From assembly GCF_937616625.2 (NCBI RefSeq), contig NC_065570.1, forward strand, positions 71,637,665 to 71,701,664: 64,000 nt of DNA, written 5' to 3'. Below the pieces are notes generated by a model. That model searched no databases and had not been told where the DNA came from. It saw nothing but the letters and a program-made list of their open reading frames with translations. Both the position numbers and the translations under genes were made by a program. Origin of the DNA: Mercurialis annua (Eukaryota; Streptophyta; Magnoliopsida; Malpighiales; Euphorbiaceae). This document shows, one piece after another, positions 1 through 10,800 of the stretch. Each line of letters starts with the position of its first letter. Positions within the stretch are counted from its first letter, which is position 1.

Positions 1-1824
1 CCTCTTGATCTAACTAAAAAATCTTCAAATATTTCTCATCCAATACAAGCACAAATTTAAAAAATCTTAATCATAACTCATTAAATTTCTTAAAGATCTA
101 CCACATGCAAACAAAAAATAAAATACAAAATAAGAAAAACTCTCAAATCTTCTAATAACGTATAAATTTTAATCAAGTAAGAATTTTTATTAAATACACA
201 CTAAAGAGAATAAAACTTCATAATTAAGAAATTTATTGATAAGAAAATTAGATATAAATAAATTAGAGAGAAGGGAAATGGTATGCTGATAAAGAGAAGT
301 ATTTACTGCAGAAGTTAGTAAATTTCTTATAAAAATTCAAAATGAGAATGTGATTATTATTAAAAAACATGAAATGCATGATTAAAAAAATAGAGGGCAG
401 TAATTATTTGTTGTTATTTTCAATTTGATGTTGGGCTGTATATGTAATAGAAAAGGAAGAAAAAACAAGGGAAGATGATGATGATTTAATACAAGACTTT
501 GAATTCATGACAGGGATTTACCACCGTCTAAACTCCACAGTCACCAACAGACACTGGAATGAGGACTGATCATAAAAGTTAGAACCCCTGCCAATGCCTC
601 ATATAGTTGCAGTCCCACTGCCTTTTCAACAAAGGGAGGGGACCCAATTCTGTGATCAACTATAATATATAGCCATGAAACTCCAGAGTTTTATATTTTG
701 ACGTTTTTTTTTTCTATTTCCGTAAAAATTTATAAAACTTCAAAATTTAATATTTATATTAAATAACCAATCTGTCTAAAAGTTCAAGCCATGAATGAAG
801 CTCAAACAATAATAGTATTATTTTAACACTCTCCCTCACGCGAATGTCTATTGGATGTGTTAAGATATTTTAATTAATTAAATGGGAGTTACCAAGAATT
901 GAGACTCTAGACTTTTTGATCTTAAAAACTTTGATACGTACCATATCAAGTAATAAATTCATCCAAAATCTCAAGTTGATGAGAGAGGTATCAACAATAA
1001 CAATATGTAACATATTTATACGAAATATATGTATTGTTCGTTTCCGATTTATACATTTTGTTTCAGTATTTCCGTTTATGTCTACAAAACTCTACATTAT
1101 TAAACAAAATTGAAAATGATTTGATATGAGTGAGTTGTTTCTGAAGCTGTAAATCTTTATATTTCTACAGTAAGTCAGTAAGTATCTGTATGTTCGTGAT
1201 CTAAATGTATTGTCTTTTAATTGCATTTTGGTATTATATTTTACCAAAAACATACTGAATTTATAACAAGAAGTGATAGAAACAGACAACATGAGACGAG
1301 CATTCTACAAAGAGAAACATCTTTTCTCAAAAATAAAATAAAAAATATTTAGCTATCTACAATATCATGTTATCAACCTCAATTAAATATATCCACGACT
1401 CATTTAATGGTTGATGTACTATTTGTCTATATATACAAAACAATCCTACATGTTGTATGTAATATCACGCCCTATCGCTTTAAACAGGTCGTAATTGACA
1501 AATGTTCAAACGATGATGATAAATATATTGTAAGTTCTAAAAATTAAAATTTATTATAGAGAAATGATAAAAAAAATTAAGAGATACAATTTTTTTATGT
1601 CCGTTTTGTGTTGTTCTTCCAATTGACCAATACAGTCGTGATTATATCGAAAAAATATTGCTTCACACATAATTAAGTAGTGTTTCACTAAGTAATTATT
1701 AATATTTCCTTCATCATCGTGCCTCAATAATAATTATGCCTCTATCTTTAAATTGTTACATTTAACGTATTGACTACAGTTCCAACAATCAAAGCCCTTA
1801 TTTTAAATTGTTAGACACATATAT
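1..1824. other. Intergenic A+T-rich DNA, no gene seen
   Basis: No supported coding region was found. The open frames are short (under 70 codons) and have no family resemblance. Homopolymer A/T runs and short A+T-rich words dominate. The stretch near 826-900 (CTCTCCCTCACGCG...) has the look of old plant repeat DNA, but no ends or target duplications could be found. Confidence 0.6.
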
Positions 1825-1944
1825 TTTTTTTTTATCAAAAGTGGAAATCAACTCTTCAGAGTCTCATGTTAGTTGTTAGTTACCGAGGCGTGGCCCACAA
1901 CCTCTCGATGCACTTAGAGACGCCTTAACCATTCAGACTAGACC
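1825..1944 (-). mobile_element. tRNA-derived SINE, copy 1 (B box damaged)
   Basis: Read on the minus strand, the element begins in a tRNA-like head with an A-box-like segment (TGAATGGTTAAGGCG) and ends in a poly(A) tail, seen as the T run at about 1825-1833 on the plus strand. It matches the copy at 53736-53868 over nearly its whole length. Relative to that copy it lacks about 8 bases in the middle of the RNA polymerase III B box (plus strand reads GTGGCCCACAACC), so internal transcription is probably lost. No clear target duplication was found. Confidence 0.65.
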
Positions 1945-2089
1945 CAAAATATTCTATTTCTGCAGGATTAATAATAAATTTTACCAAAAAAAGGTTATAA
2001 TAAAGGTAAAATCTCTTAAAACAATGCCCATCTTTTAATTCCAAACATATCCCGACTTTGTAAAGTTACATCTTTCACATTAAGTTATA

Positions 2090-2370
2090 CTCCCTCCGTC
2101 CCAATAGAGTTGTCCACTTTGAGAAAATTTTTTGTCCCAAAATTCTTATTCACTTTCAAAAACTAACCAACTTTTACATTCAATTTTTCTATATTATCCC
2201 TATTTAAAATCCACTAATTAATAAAATAAAAGTAAATTGCAAGTGGTCCCTACATTAAATAGGGGTATGACAAGAAAAGTAAAAAAAATTACAAAACCTA
2301 TAAATAATAATTGCCTTTCTTAAACTGTGTGATAAAGGCAAAGTGAACAATTCTATTGGGACGGAGGGAG
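2090..2370. mobile_element. Stowaway MITE (Tc1/mariner type)
   Basis: A 281-bp foldback element flanked by TA on both sides. The ends are CTCCCTCCGTCCCAATAGAG and its near-perfect inverse, followed by a shared GTTGTCCACTTT stretch. The same family recurs at 4837-5119 and, degraded, at 17771-18049. It has no coding capacity, so it would depend on a mariner transposase in trans. Confidence 0.9.
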
Positions 2371-2792
2371 TATCAAATTGAATGGATTCAAAACGTCATT
2401 ACTGCACAACAAAATTATGGAAATCTATGCGATGCAACGGGCCTTATTCACAATTGCTAAATTGACTTCAAGAGAGAAAGAAAAGAGAGGAAAGTTTTTT
2501 CTTTAACAAATCCAATTCCAATTATCTTGTTGATAGAAAAAAGAAGAAAAATCTTCATTGAATTGAGTGCTAACGAAGGAAAGGTTTTGTACATAAAGAT
2601 GGTACGTGGTCCTTCAGTGCATTGATTTATGTTAATTATACACCTCACACTTGTCCATTCAACAAACTGTGCATAACACCATATGCTTCTCACCAACAGA
2701 CTATTTTTGTTCCTCCGTCTCTAGATAGTAACCAGTGGTCCAATTAGTTTTATTTGTTAATAGGTTCATTTTTGTTTAATGCTATATTGTTA
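2371..2792. other. Intergenic spacer
   Basis: A+T-rich spacer between a Stowaway and a hAT-type element. The only open frame (79 codons, minus strand) has no recognisable motif and is probably spurious. Confidence 0.5.
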
Positions 2793-2800
2793 GTTTAAAT

Positions 2801-3503
2801 TAGAGGTGGCAATTTTCACCCATATCTATTTATCCACCCATTGTATAAAGGATATGGATTATAAAAGGATAGTTATATGTTAAATAGGCAGTAAATGGGT
2901 AAAAAATTTCCAACCCATTAAAATAAAGGTTATAAAAGGGTTTGACATGGGTACCCACAATCTACCCATAATAATTCAATAAGCAAAATTGGATGAATGA
3001 CACATGTCAATTTAAGAGTATTTGAGTTTTTTTAGAATATCAAATAAATTTTAAATTTCAAAATTAATATTCAAAAGTTATAATGAATTAAAATAATTTT
3101 TTCAAAAATAATTTTTCCAGAAAATATTTTTTTTTTCCAGAAAATATCTTTTTTTCCGGAAAATATTATTTTCCAGAAAATAATATTTTTTTCAGAAAAA
3201 TATTTTTTTTTCGGAATTTTTTTTTTAAAATATTTTTTTCTCGAAAAATATTCTCTCTAAAATTCATTAATTCTCACAAAGATATACAATTAAAATGAAA
3301 TATAATCTAAATTTTAAAAAGTCAATTTTCACATTATGCATATAAGTGGGTTAAATGAGTGGGTTAGGGTCATATAGGGTTATAAGGATATGGGCACCCA
3401 TCTAAAATTAAAACGGGTCATAAATGGGTAGATTACCCATTTATAACCCTGCCCATTTAAACCCAACCCATATCCACCCAAACCCACCCATTTGCCACCT
3501 CTA
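2801..3503. mobile_element. Non-autonomous hAT-type foldback element
   Basis: A 703-bp element with 12-bp terminal inverted repeats TAGAGGTGGCAA...TTGCCACCTCTA. It is flanked by an 8-bp duplication with one mismatch (GTTTAAAT at 2793-2800, GTTTAAAC at 3504-3511), as expected of hAT transposition. The subterminal regions contain inverted runs of GGGTA/TACCC and CCCATTT/AAATGGG words. The centre is A/T-rich with repeated TTTTCCAGAAAATA words and no ORF. Confidence 0.85.
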
Positions 3504-4071
3504 GTTTAAACTATAAATTACGGTTTATAAGACAAAAGAGAGATCATATTGAAAACTTCTATTCTAGCTTATATATTGTAGTAACATTTCAGATAGTAAT
3601 AAATCTGATGTAACATTAATACCGAATCTTTGGTATCAATGGTCGTAACTGGTTTATCATCGGATTGATATTAGCAGCGGAATCGACACTATTCAGTAGA
3701 TATTTAATTATGTGTTTGATCAACAAATAACGATATAGTAAAATAAATAAATAACACAAGATATTACGTGTTTCGGCATTAAAGCGTACATCCACGAGCG
3801 AAAAAATCAAATTTGTATAAATATTTAATGTGTTTGATTTTTATTTTTTTCTTGACAATATAGTTTGGTTTAAAATTTTATTATAAAACTAAAATCGAAT
3901 CAAACCATGTTCGCCTTTATTTTTATTTTTATTTTTATTTTTGAAATGGAAAAAAAAATATAGCCCCCATTTATGAGACTTAATCTTACCTATTGTTAGG
4001 GTTGGTGTATGATGTTAGATAGAGGGCAAGAATAAATATATAGGCTTCCTGTTCAACGAGAAGTATAGTTA

Positions 4072-4536
4072 GGGTTAAATACTTTGTAGGTTACTGAACT
4101 ATCAATTTTTTTTAAAAAAGTTACCGAATTTTAATTTATTTTAAAAAGGTTACTGAACTTTTAAATTATTTTAAAAAGGATATCGAACTTTAATTTATTT
4201 CAAAAAGGTTATTGAACTTTCAATTTATTTTAAAAAAGATACTGAACTTTCATTTATTTCTAAAAAGTTATCAATTAAAGTTTTTTTAATTAAATTGAGA
4301 ATTTATACACGTATAGTTTATATGGCGAATAATTATTTTAAAATTGTCTCGTATGATTCAGATGATTAAAAAAAATAATTTTTGATAATTTTTAGTTTAA
4401 GTCCAATCTTTATTAATCAAAGTCCAGTATCCTTTTTGAAACAAATTGAAAGTTCAATAATTTTTTTAAAATAAATCAAAATTGAGTAATTTTTTTGAAA
4501 TAAATTGATAGTTCGTTAAAATCAAATATTTAACCC
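4072..4536. mobile_element. Mutator-type MITE with internal repeats
   Basis: A 465-bp foldback element beginning GGGTTAAATA and ending TATTTAACCC, flanked by a perfect 10-bp duplication AGTATAGTTA (4062-4071 and 4537-4546). The left arm carries several tandem, slightly diverged copies of a 30-35 bp unit containing AAAAAGGTTACTGAACTTT, so part of the arm is a minisatellite. No ORF was seen. The 9-10 bp target duplication points to the Mutator superfamily. Confidence 0.85.
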
Positions 4537-4836
4537 AGTATAGTTAATTATCATAAAGGCTAATCTCCATCTAAATTAAGAAATGCACTTATTCTTAGGC
4601 TTTGGAAAGGGACAGTAAATTTTACTACATGATATATTATAATTTATTTTAATCTCATTGCCTTCTTTTTTTATTTTTCCGGTACATAGTGCATGATGTT
4701 TTCTCAACGGCCTTCAATTATAAAACGACAATTTTAAATTTTTCACATCCAGACTAAACTTCATGCGATCGTTTAAATTTATTGTGAAAGGCAAACTCTT
4801 ATGCAGCCGTTTAAATGTCAATCTAATATTATTGTA

Positions 4837-5119
4837 CTCTCTTCGTCCCAATAAAGTTATCCACTTTTCTTTTATCACACAGTTTAAGAAAAGCAATTAT
4901 TATTTATGGGTTTTGTGAATTTTTATTTACTTTTCTTGTCATACCCCTATTTAATATAGGGCCCACTTGCAATTTACTTTCAATTTACTCATTAGTGGAT
5001 TTTAAATAGGGGTAATATAGAAAAATTAAGTGTAAAAATTAGTTACTTTTTGAAAGTGGACAAGTATTTTGGGACAAAAAAATTTCTCAAAGTGGACAAC
5101 TCTATTGGGACGGAGGGAG
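4837..5119. mobile_element. Stowaway MITE, same family as 2090-2370
   Basis: A 283-bp foldback flanked by TA. The left end is CTCTCTTCGTCCCAATAAAG and the right end is the inverse of CTCCCTCCGTCCCAATAGAG, so the left end has mutated more. The internal sequence runs in inverse order relative to the 2090 copy, meaning it is inserted in the opposite orientation. Confidence 0.85.
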
Positions 5120-5121
5120 TA

Positions 5122-5687
5122 TAAAATATCATTTAACTAATTCATTTGATATATAAATATAATTTATTTACCATTATCTTTCAAAAAAAAAGTATTAAAA
5201 ATATGAAAATATGAAATTATGAATCATGATATAATAAGAAAGTATAGGATTGGATAAAATGTAATATTTAATTCAAGTCAACATATAATAATTTTTATTT
5301 AATAAAACAATAAAAAATGCCTCACGCATATAATTTAATAGTTAGTCTAACTCATATTATTAAACTATATATAAAAATAAATTATTTATAAGGAAAATTC
5401 ATATTAGATTGTATAATTTATATAATTAAAAAAAATATTGATAAAACAAATTCCAATATTTTATTTTTTTTATCAGTTTAATCCCAATGTTCAAGACTTT
5501 ACGAAACAAATATTAACATTTTCAATATTTACAAATTATAGTCTAATTTCGATTTGCATCTAATTTTTGCATATGTGGACTGTCGGAGAGCTACATCACT
5601 TTGAAAACTTAATTTACTCGCCCAATTTTGCAAACATATACTTCTTTGTTGGGTTCTAGACGAAGAGCTCATCTTCTTCGTATGGAT
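5122..5687. other. Intergenic A+T-rich spacer
   Basis: No coding region, RNA gene or element ends were recognised. It is mostly runs of A and T. Confidence 0.5.
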
Positions 5688-6110
5688 TAAGAATGGCAAT
5701 GAGTAAGGGTGGGAGTGGAGAAACTATCTCCATCCCCGTCTCCGTTTTTACAGAGAATCTCCATCCCTATTCTCATTTATTTGATAGGGATTAATCCATC
5801 CTCATCCTCATTTTCATAGATTCTCCATCCTCATGGGGATCCCCATTTCTCTATATAATTTTGGTATAAATATTTTAATAAAATTACTAAAAATTATAAA
5901 CAGTATAATAAAAATAGACCGAATCCCCATGGAGACGGGGATGGGGATCCGCATGGGGTGGGGACAACACCCCCATCCCCTCCCATCCCCCGTGAGGGGA
6001 ATAATCTTCCCCTATTCCCGTATCATGAGGGCTATTGGTGGGGATTCTCCGCCCCATTAGGGTCGGATCCCCATGGGAGTCGGGAAATCTCCTCCAAATT
6101 GCCATCCCTA
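5688..6110. mobile_element. Diverged hAT-type element with G-rich core
   Basis: The ends TAAGAATGGCAAT (5688) and ATTGCCATCCCTA (6110) are inverse to each other with two mismatches, as in hAT elements with TAGGGATGGCAAT ends. The putative 8-bp flanks (GTATGGAT, GCCTGAAT) match at only 5 of 8 positions, so the insertion is old or the flanks have drifted. The interior is strikingly G+C-rich for this window, with CCCCATCC/GGATGGGG words in both orientations. The overlapping ORFs (5833-6241) are by-products of this composition. Confidence 0.6.
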
Positions 6111-6192
6111 GCCTGAATAACCCACAAGACATTTCCCGTCAATATGAAGAGGGGGCCGGCGGATGGGAGGTGGTGGAAGCTATTGGTGCTTG

Positions 6193-6366
6193 TCTAGGTA
6201 GCACGGACACGGACACGGATACGGAGAAACGGGACACTTGAACACGGCGAACGGTATAATTTTAAGTTTTCTATGTACAAAATGAAGTTTCATGTCCGAA
6301 ACGTCAAGTGTTCGAAACGTTTCCGAAACGGGAAACGTCGATTGAATGAAGTGTCCGCGCTACCTA
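6193..6366. mobile_element. Small hAT-type MITE
   Basis: About 174 bp, with ends TAGGTAGCACGGACAC (from 6195) and the inverse of TAGGTAGCGCGGACAC (to 6366). It is flanked by a perfect 8-bp duplication GGTGCTTG (6185-6192 and 6367-6374). Two extra bases (TC) lie between the left duplication and the inverted repeat. The interior has inverted CGAAACG/CGTTTCG words. Confidence 0.8.
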
Positions 6367-7269
6367 GGTGCTTGTAGAAGAGGTATGAATAAAAGAAACA
6401 AGACTATTTTTTATTTATTAAGATTATGTGCAAAGTTAAAGGAGTGAATTGAACTTTTTTGGAGTGATGTGATATTAATTGTGCGAGGCAGAATAACTTT
6501 GGCTGCCATATATACAAAAAATGATCGAAAATTAAAATTGGGTTATAATTTGTGAAAATTAAAAAAGTTGGAATTCGTTTCGTAACGTTTTAAACGTTGG
6601 AATTAAATCGCTAAAAAGGTGAAATAGATGCCCTAAAAAAATTCCTCTATTGATAATAGAGATGTTGTATAATTTTGAACAATACTTTCCGTCTAGTTTT
6701 TTAATTTTTGAAATTAAATTTCATGCTATTTGAATTGGAAATTAATGGCTAAAAAGCCTCTATAGATGATTGTTTTAGTTTACCTTTTTTTTTTTGAGAT
6801 AACTGACTCATACTGTTCCTACTTCATTAAATGAAGTTTTAATTTTTGACAAAAATAAATAAAGGGAGAAAAAACAAAAGTAATTATCAATAGTAAGCAA
6901 GAAATCATCAGTAAATTTTGCAAAAAGCAACAATCCCCCATTTCTTCTCCCACAATTTACATTTATACTTTTATTGGTAAGTCTTCTTTTAGTCTTTTAG
7001 ACTTAATAACAGAAAGCATTTCATATGTTTGGAAGAATAAGATTTTGGCAATCTAATTAGTACAATGTAAGCAAATTCTTAATTAGATTGAAAAAGCACC
7101 AATTTTGTCTAAAATTATGCCAACTAAAACGGCTATATAGATTACAAACAATTTACATTTTGAAGGAAAATAAAATTTTGAAATTTCAGTGTCGTTTACG
7201 TAACGTCTCTCCGAAGATATATACATGACTCGAGCGTCCACTCACTTTCATTCCTTTACCGGTGTTCTT

Positions 7270-7376
7270 TCAATAACGTGCCAATTCAAATCCCCGTTAA
7301 CTCGCTTCCACGTGCGTCCACGTCACCGATTGTATTTTCACATTTCCAAATATACCCTCACGTTTGAACACGTCAC
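7270..7376 (+). promoter_or_regulatory. Cluster of ACGT-core sites incl. a G-box
   Basis: Within about 107 bp there are five ACGT cores: AACGTG near 7276, CACGTG (7309-7314), CACGTC near 7319, CACGTT near 7359 and CACGTC near 7369. ACGT cores are the recognised targets of bZIP and bHLH factors. The cluster is unusually dense for this A+T-rich DNA and lies about 470-570 bp before the QWRF start codon. Its function is inferred. Confidence 0.4.
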
Positions 7377-7579
7377 CACTTCAGCACGCGAGTATACAGT
7401 CACGCTACAAAATGCGCGAGTAAGAAATAACAAACTTTTCCATACCGTGTACACTGTTTATTATTTAATTCAGATTTTTTAAAAATAAACAAATGAAAAA
7501 GGCTTAGTAAGACAGTTATGCTCACAAATCTCGCCTAAACAGCGCCCCCTCAGTCACTCTCTTTTTCTCTCGCCGGATT

Positions 7580-7590
7580 AACGGTAACGG
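7580..7590 (+). promoter_or_regulatory. Paired AACGG motifs (MSA-like)
   Basis: Two AACGG cores lie 6 bp apart (TTAACGGTAACGGTCA). The second fits the core and 3' half of the mitosis-specific activator element bound by MYB3R factors in plant G2/M genes. It lies about 255 bp before the QWRF start codon, possibly in the 5' leader. The link to cell-cycle expression is an inference from motif and gene family. Confidence 0.35.
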
Positions 7591-7804
7591 TCATATTTCC
7601 GATCATCTTTTAAAAAAAAAGTTTCTAAACTCAAAGCCGCCCCTTCTCACTGCTAAGTTTAATTGTTCTGAATCTTAATCTCTGTAAATTCGTTTTTCTT
7701 TGTACACTTCATATTATCGTTACTTAACAGAGGTTTATGGTTTGATATATGGAAATTGGAATAGACGAAAAAATTAGGGTTTTGAGATTGTTGAAGGATA
7801 AATA

Positions 7805-7846
7805 ATGAGATGTGAAGAAGTGTGGTTTCAATTTTGGATTTCATGA
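7805..7846 (+). CDS. Upstream ORF overlapping the QWRF start
   Basis: A 13-codon ORF begins at the ATG at 7805, just upstream of the QWRF start, and stops at TGA 7844-7846. It overlaps the first QWRF ATG (7843-7845) in another frame as ATGA. If the leader includes 7805, scanning ribosomes would meet this ATG first, and reinitiation or leaky scanning would be needed to translate QWRF. Whether the peptide is made is unknown. Confidence 0.35.
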   Translation: MRCEEVWFQFWIS

Positions 7847-10800
7847 TGGTAGCGGCAGTTTCTACAACGTTAAACCCCAAAACGACACCGAATCATAACA
7901 GTAGAACTGCTGCAACAAGAAGGCCGCCTCTAATACCATCAGAGCCTGACAATGCTAATGCTAATGCTAATGCAATCGCTCCTCCTCGCCGACCTAAATC
8001 ACGGGAAGTTAGTTCTCGTTACATGTCCTCACCTTCTACTTCTACTTCTACTTCTTCCACCCCTAAACGGTCTCCGTCGCCGTTGATTTCGCGTCCAGCG
8101 GCTATGATGACTCCAATTTCATCCGCTCCTTCCACTATTAAACGGTCCGTATCCGCCGAGCGTAGACGGCCTTCTACGCCGCGTTTTAATTCCACAGATT
8201 GGAGGGTTAACGGTAATGGAGTGGAGATGTCTAGTGCAGAGAGAATGTTGATTACTTCAACTAGAAGCTTGTCGGTTTCGTTTCAAGGAGAGTCGTTTTC
8301 TTATCAGGTTAGTAAAGCGAAACCTGCGGTGACTCCGTCTGCCATAAGAAAAGGTACGCCGGAGAGGAGAAAAGCGACTCCGATGCCTGCCAGAGGAGCG
8401 GATCAAGTGGAGAATAATTCGAGGCCGTGGCCAGGAAGATCGCGTGAACCGAATTCCTTAAGTAGGAGTGTGGATTGGACGGATGATAGGAGGAAATTAG
8501 CTGGATCTGGAGTGAATTTGAATGTTGTTAGGGCATTGCAAAACTCTATGATGGATTATGGTAGTAATAATAATAGTAGTAATATTAGGTCTTCAATTGT
8601 TAATAGATTAAGCTCTGATTCTATCAGCATTATTGATGTTAATCGATCAGATACACATTATGATCATTCTGTTGCTTCTGATACTGAGAGTGTGTCCTCT
8701 GGTAGCACTACTGAGGGTGTTGGTAATGGTGGACGAGCGAGGGGAGTGTGTGTGCCTGCTAGATTTTGGCAAGAGACTAATAACAGAACACGGCGCCAGC
8801 CAGAGCCTGGCTCTCCTGTTTCAAGGACTGCTGGGGGGCTAAAAGGACTTGTACCACCTAAACTAATTGCACCCAAGAAGATTGGAATTGATAGTCCAGT
8901 ATCATCTCCTAAAGGCACTGTTAATAGTAGGAGACAGTCATCTCCGATTCGTGGTGGTGGTGTGTTACGGCCGGCATCTCCGATTCGTGGTGGTGGTGTG
9001 TTACGGCCGGCATCTCCAAGTAAGCTTGGGACTCCATCAGCTGCTTTGTCACCTGTAAGAGGTGTGAGCCCGTCGAGGATGAGGAATGTTGTTGGAGCTG
9101 TAGTGAATAGCAATATAGGCAATATGAATACTACTAATACGCCTTCAATTTTGAGTTTTGCTGCTGATATTCGGAGAGGTAAGAGTGGGGAACATCGCAT
9201 TGTTGAGGTGCATTTGTTGAGGATTTTGTATAATCGACTGCTGCAGTGGCGTTTTGTCAATGCGAGAGCTGATACTTCCTTGTCGGCCCAGAGGATGAAT
9301 GCAGAGGTTTGTTCTTACTAGCACTGTTGTATGTGAATTAGTTTTTACTTAAAATTTCAAACAATTATGTTCTCTGTTGACATACATGAATGGATGCATG
9401 AAATCAAGTTAAGAGACTGATTTCTATTTCCTGCTTTTTGATTGTGATCCCTTGGTGCACTTTTGTTGATTTAAGTAAAAGGAAGAACCTATTGCACTTT
9501 TGTGTATGTCATGTATTGTTAGGGAAGGATAGAACAAATAGTGGCAGACTGAAATTTTTTTAATAAGCTACATGAAAATGTAAAATGACATATTTTATTA
9601 TGATTGTATAAAAGTGTGCAAAATAAAAAATTTAAGTGGGTAAAAGTAGAACTATATTATCAAATCCTATATTAATGATATTATTTGAAAGTTTAAATTT
9701 ATAACTGTGTAGGTCCGCTTGTGAGGACAAACTTGTTTATTTTGGTTCAGACAGTAGCCACCTAAAATCCTGCTTTCATTGTTTAGGGTATGGAAAAAAA
9801 TTTCCTGTGAGATTTATCATTTTATTCCATATTGGATATATGTTTGGAGGGTGGGGATGGTTGGTTACTGAAGCCTGTCTCTAATGTAAGTCGAGGTAAA
9901 GAGAATTAAACAAAAGAAAGTTTAATAGTAAAGAGAGAGCTTTGTACTTCGCCATAACTTTCTCGGTGCATGGGTTGGGAGGAATTAACTTGAGGATGGA
10001 TTATGCTAAGGCAGAAGTCGAAAGTTATTCAACCTTGTTTTACTATTACAACAGAACTTCTTATAAAACACACTTCTTCTGGGAATTTGTGGTCTTAGTT
10101 GCACCAGACACATGTATTTAAGAATTGGCTGGCTTGGTTAAAATGTTATTTTTTGGACTGTTAGTTAAAGTTGTCGAAAATTAGTTTTAGCTAGATGTAC
10201 TATGATTGAGAGAATAGATAAAGTGGCAACCAAGAATTGAAAGGCTATATATATATATATATATATATTAATTTATTTAATATATTTATCTTTGAGCTGG
10301 TGTTTTTAGTTCTTAGGATTCTTGTCTAACCAGTTGGCTTGAGGAAATATATCATCTTTGAGTAGAAATGTGGATTATCAAATGAAAGAGGGGTCATGGT
10401 TGATATGCTGTAGAGCGAATGGTGCCAATGGGAAAGCAGAACAGTAAACACACACATGTGGTAACATTTTTGTGTAATCTAACAAATCTGTGGTGTTGCT
10501 TCCATGAGTGCCTGATTTCTGTTGATATTTTTAATTTGATTTTGCACATCCATAGAGAATTAATGTATCCAAGCTTGGTGAACCTCTTCCACTTTCGAGT
10601 TGTGTGGATGTTCTGGGAATTTGGCAACCGAGTTTCATATTTCTGGGAAAAAATTGAGGATGCATCTTTTTATTTGATTGGAATGATAAAGGGAGAAGTT
10701 TAGGGCGGGAAGACAACGTAATATTTAGTTGATAAATTCTGACTGATTGCAGATGCTTAGTTAATGGCTGTGATCCTGAAGAATGACTGACTAAATGCTT

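Larger units (their letters stand above)
6375..7842. other. Upstream region of the QWRF gene
   Basis: No separate gene was seen. The distal part is A+T-rich. The proximal 650 bp contain a cluster of ACGT cores (7270-7376), a C/T-rich stretch (7550-7575) and two AACGG motifs (7580-7590). These look like promoter and leader sequence for the gene that starts at 7843. No convincing TATA box was identified. Confidence 0.5.

Noticed and set aside
5833..6241. Overlapping ORFs of 68-81 codons on both strands
   Set aside because: They arise from the G+C-rich CCCCATCC repeats of hAT-type elements and lack motifs.
8664..9260. 198-codon minus-strand frame opposite the QWRF exon
   Set aside because: It is a shadow of the Ser/Pro/Arg-rich QWRF coding sequence; the sense product matches a known family and splices in frame.
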